Origin: Chrysopilus asiliformis
Taxonomy: Eukaryota > Arthropoda > Insecta > Diptera > Rhagionidae
Direction: 5' to 3'
Assembly (NCBI GenBank): GCA_964034945.1
Contig: OZ035960.1
Location: 20,943,487-21,007,486 of the forward strand
DNA length: 64,000 bases
Position numbers and translations under genes: made by a program. A model generated the notes under the pieces. It had not been told where the DNA came from. It made no database searches and saw only the letters and a program-made list of their open reading frames with translations. Below are positions 62,601-64,000 of this stretch, in pieces (position 1 is the first letter of the stretch; every line of letters starts with the position of its first letter).

Positions 62601-64000
62601 AGATTTAATAATTTCAGTTGATTTTCGAATTATTGAATTTGACTTAAGCAGGTTTTCATTACATAACAAATTGATTGAAAGATCAATGCCCTCCTAATTA
62701 CAAAATGAGTGCATAAACAAAAGTTTACATCATCTTTTGACGACGATCGGTTTTTTTTTTCTTAGACATATTTTATCAGTTGAATTGTTTTTTCGGCGCA
62801 ATTACAAATAAAGTAATTTTTTTGCATTAGCTTGCAAAATCTTTTTTCAGATTTAGTTCGCAAAAGTAAATACGGAACATAAACAGTGAGTAGAATTTTT
62901 TTAAAAGAGACCTTTTTAATATTAATTTGTCATCTCAGATAATTAATATGAAATGATTTTTTTTATGGAAAATACTAGTTTCGATATAAACCGTTTAAGT
63001 TGTAGCTGTTTAAAGATCCGAAGGTCAAGTAATATAAGAAATATTTTTAAATCAAGTATAAAATTACAAGAGGTTTCGTGTTTTATGGCACTGAATATTA
63101 AAAGACTTGATAATTATTTAAAGTCTGGATAAAATTACCACCTCTTGGAGGGATTTATTTTTAGTACTTGTCCAAAAACGTTTTTAAGAATTTCTGCGAA
63201 GCATAATTGAACATGGGTTTCTAGAACTATGTATGAATAAATCAAAGATTTGAAATGCTTTTTTTAAGAAAAATTGCAACATATATCAACAAAAAAAATT
63301 AAATCATTAAAAAGGCATTGAAATTTTAATTAACAACAGAACGTCTAGATTAAAAATTTTAAAAATTTATTAGAATTTAAAAAATGCCATAGCTTTTTGC
63401 CTCAAAAAAAGATGTTTGCTGGAGAAGATTTTTCAATATTATTCTTCGAGATTTTTAGAAAAAAAAATTTTTATGTGGAGCTTTTTGATCAAACAACATA
63501 AAATCAGGAATATTTTTCGCAACTCTTAAAAACGCGAAATTTGCGGTCCAAATTACGCAAAATTTATTACCTACAATCTCGAAAGCGCCAGGAGGGAATT
63601 TGATGAATTTTAAAGCTTAAGTCAGCGGTAACGAAGATTTAAAAAATAGTTACTAGTGTAGTTTTGCTTACAAAAACAAAACAGATTTTTGCGTTTTTTT
63701 TTCGGAAATTGTGTACATTTTCGCCCAAAATTCTTAACACACATTTTTCTAGAATAAGTTTTTGGAACTTTAGTTTGAATTAAAGGAAATATATAATTAC
63801 CAAATCACAGAGACTTTTTGAAAACTTTAACTAAAAGATTATCTACAGGGAACATTCGACAATCCATCAATAATTTCTAAATACTGCTAGTAAATACCAA
63901 TAATGAATAAATTTTTTTTTTCTAAAAATCCTGATAAAATAAACACTTTCCAAGTAAGTAATAATTGAATAAAGATATTAAGAAATGAATTGGCTATGTA
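59610..64000. other. Upstream region, no gene supported
   Basis: No domain-bearing frame is present. A hairpin-family fragment lies at 59886-59960. Blocks around 60430-60620 and 61400-62100 are less AT-rich and contain TCAGT-type motifs, which could mark regulatory DNA or the untranslated start of a neighbouring gene, but nothing confirms it. The rest is AT-rich with homopolymer runs. Confidence 0.5.

Noticed and set aside
1..64000. tRNA, rRNA, CRISPR arrays, defence or phage systems, bacterial operons
   Set aside because: Looked for cloverleaf B-box motifs, regular direct-repeat spacing and compact gene strings. None found, and the window is eukaryotic throughout.

Overview
The window is eukaryotic, AT-rich insect DNA, most likely from a fly (Diptera). 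Its one recognisable gene is the N-terminal part of an orthologue of Drosophila dumpy (dpy), on the minus strand. dpy encodes a giant extracellular-matrix protein made of chained EGF and DPY modules. The order of modules follows my recollection of Drosophila Dumpy almost without a gap, including short distinctive stretches outside the cysteine frame. The insect call rests on this gene and on Helitron-like repeats whose layout matches the Drosophila DINE-1/INE-1 type. I cannot name the species.

Layout on the minus strand, 5' to 3'. A probable non-coding first exon ends near 35380. The start codon and signal peptide are at 35057-35007. Small exons follow at 28.87-28.66, 28.57-28.47, 26.93-26.82 and 15.98-15.84 kb, separated by introns of 6.1, 0.1, 1.5 and 10.8 kb. 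From 15.49 to 4.64 kb the gene is compact: large exons, the longest 3015 bp, with many introns of only 56-76 bp. A last small exon lies at 4323-4231, and the gene then runs out of the window through an intron longer than 4.2 kb. I could place 17 coding exons, 10705 bp in all, about 3568 codons, with no frameshift or stop. Every internal junction is phase 1 except the one after the signal peptide, which is phase 0.

The large introns and the whole region upstream of dpy (about 35.5-64 kb) hold no gene I can support. They hold transposable-element debris: two Helitron-like (HINE/DINE-type) families with three copies each; a nested Harbinger-type MITE; a 384-bp near-perfect palindrome with a TAA target duplication; a 2.28-kb foldback with two 559-bp arms; pogo-, piggyBac- and mariner-type remnants; an 8-bp GTCCGTCT minisatellite; and several hairpins and tandem repeats.

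I found no CRISPR array, rRNA, tRNA or bacterial-type operon, and no clear new system. The most unusual items are the long inverted repeats. Two long palindromic elements and several shorter hairpins lie in or near dpy, and those inside introns would fold into long double-stranded RNA in the dpy primary transcript.
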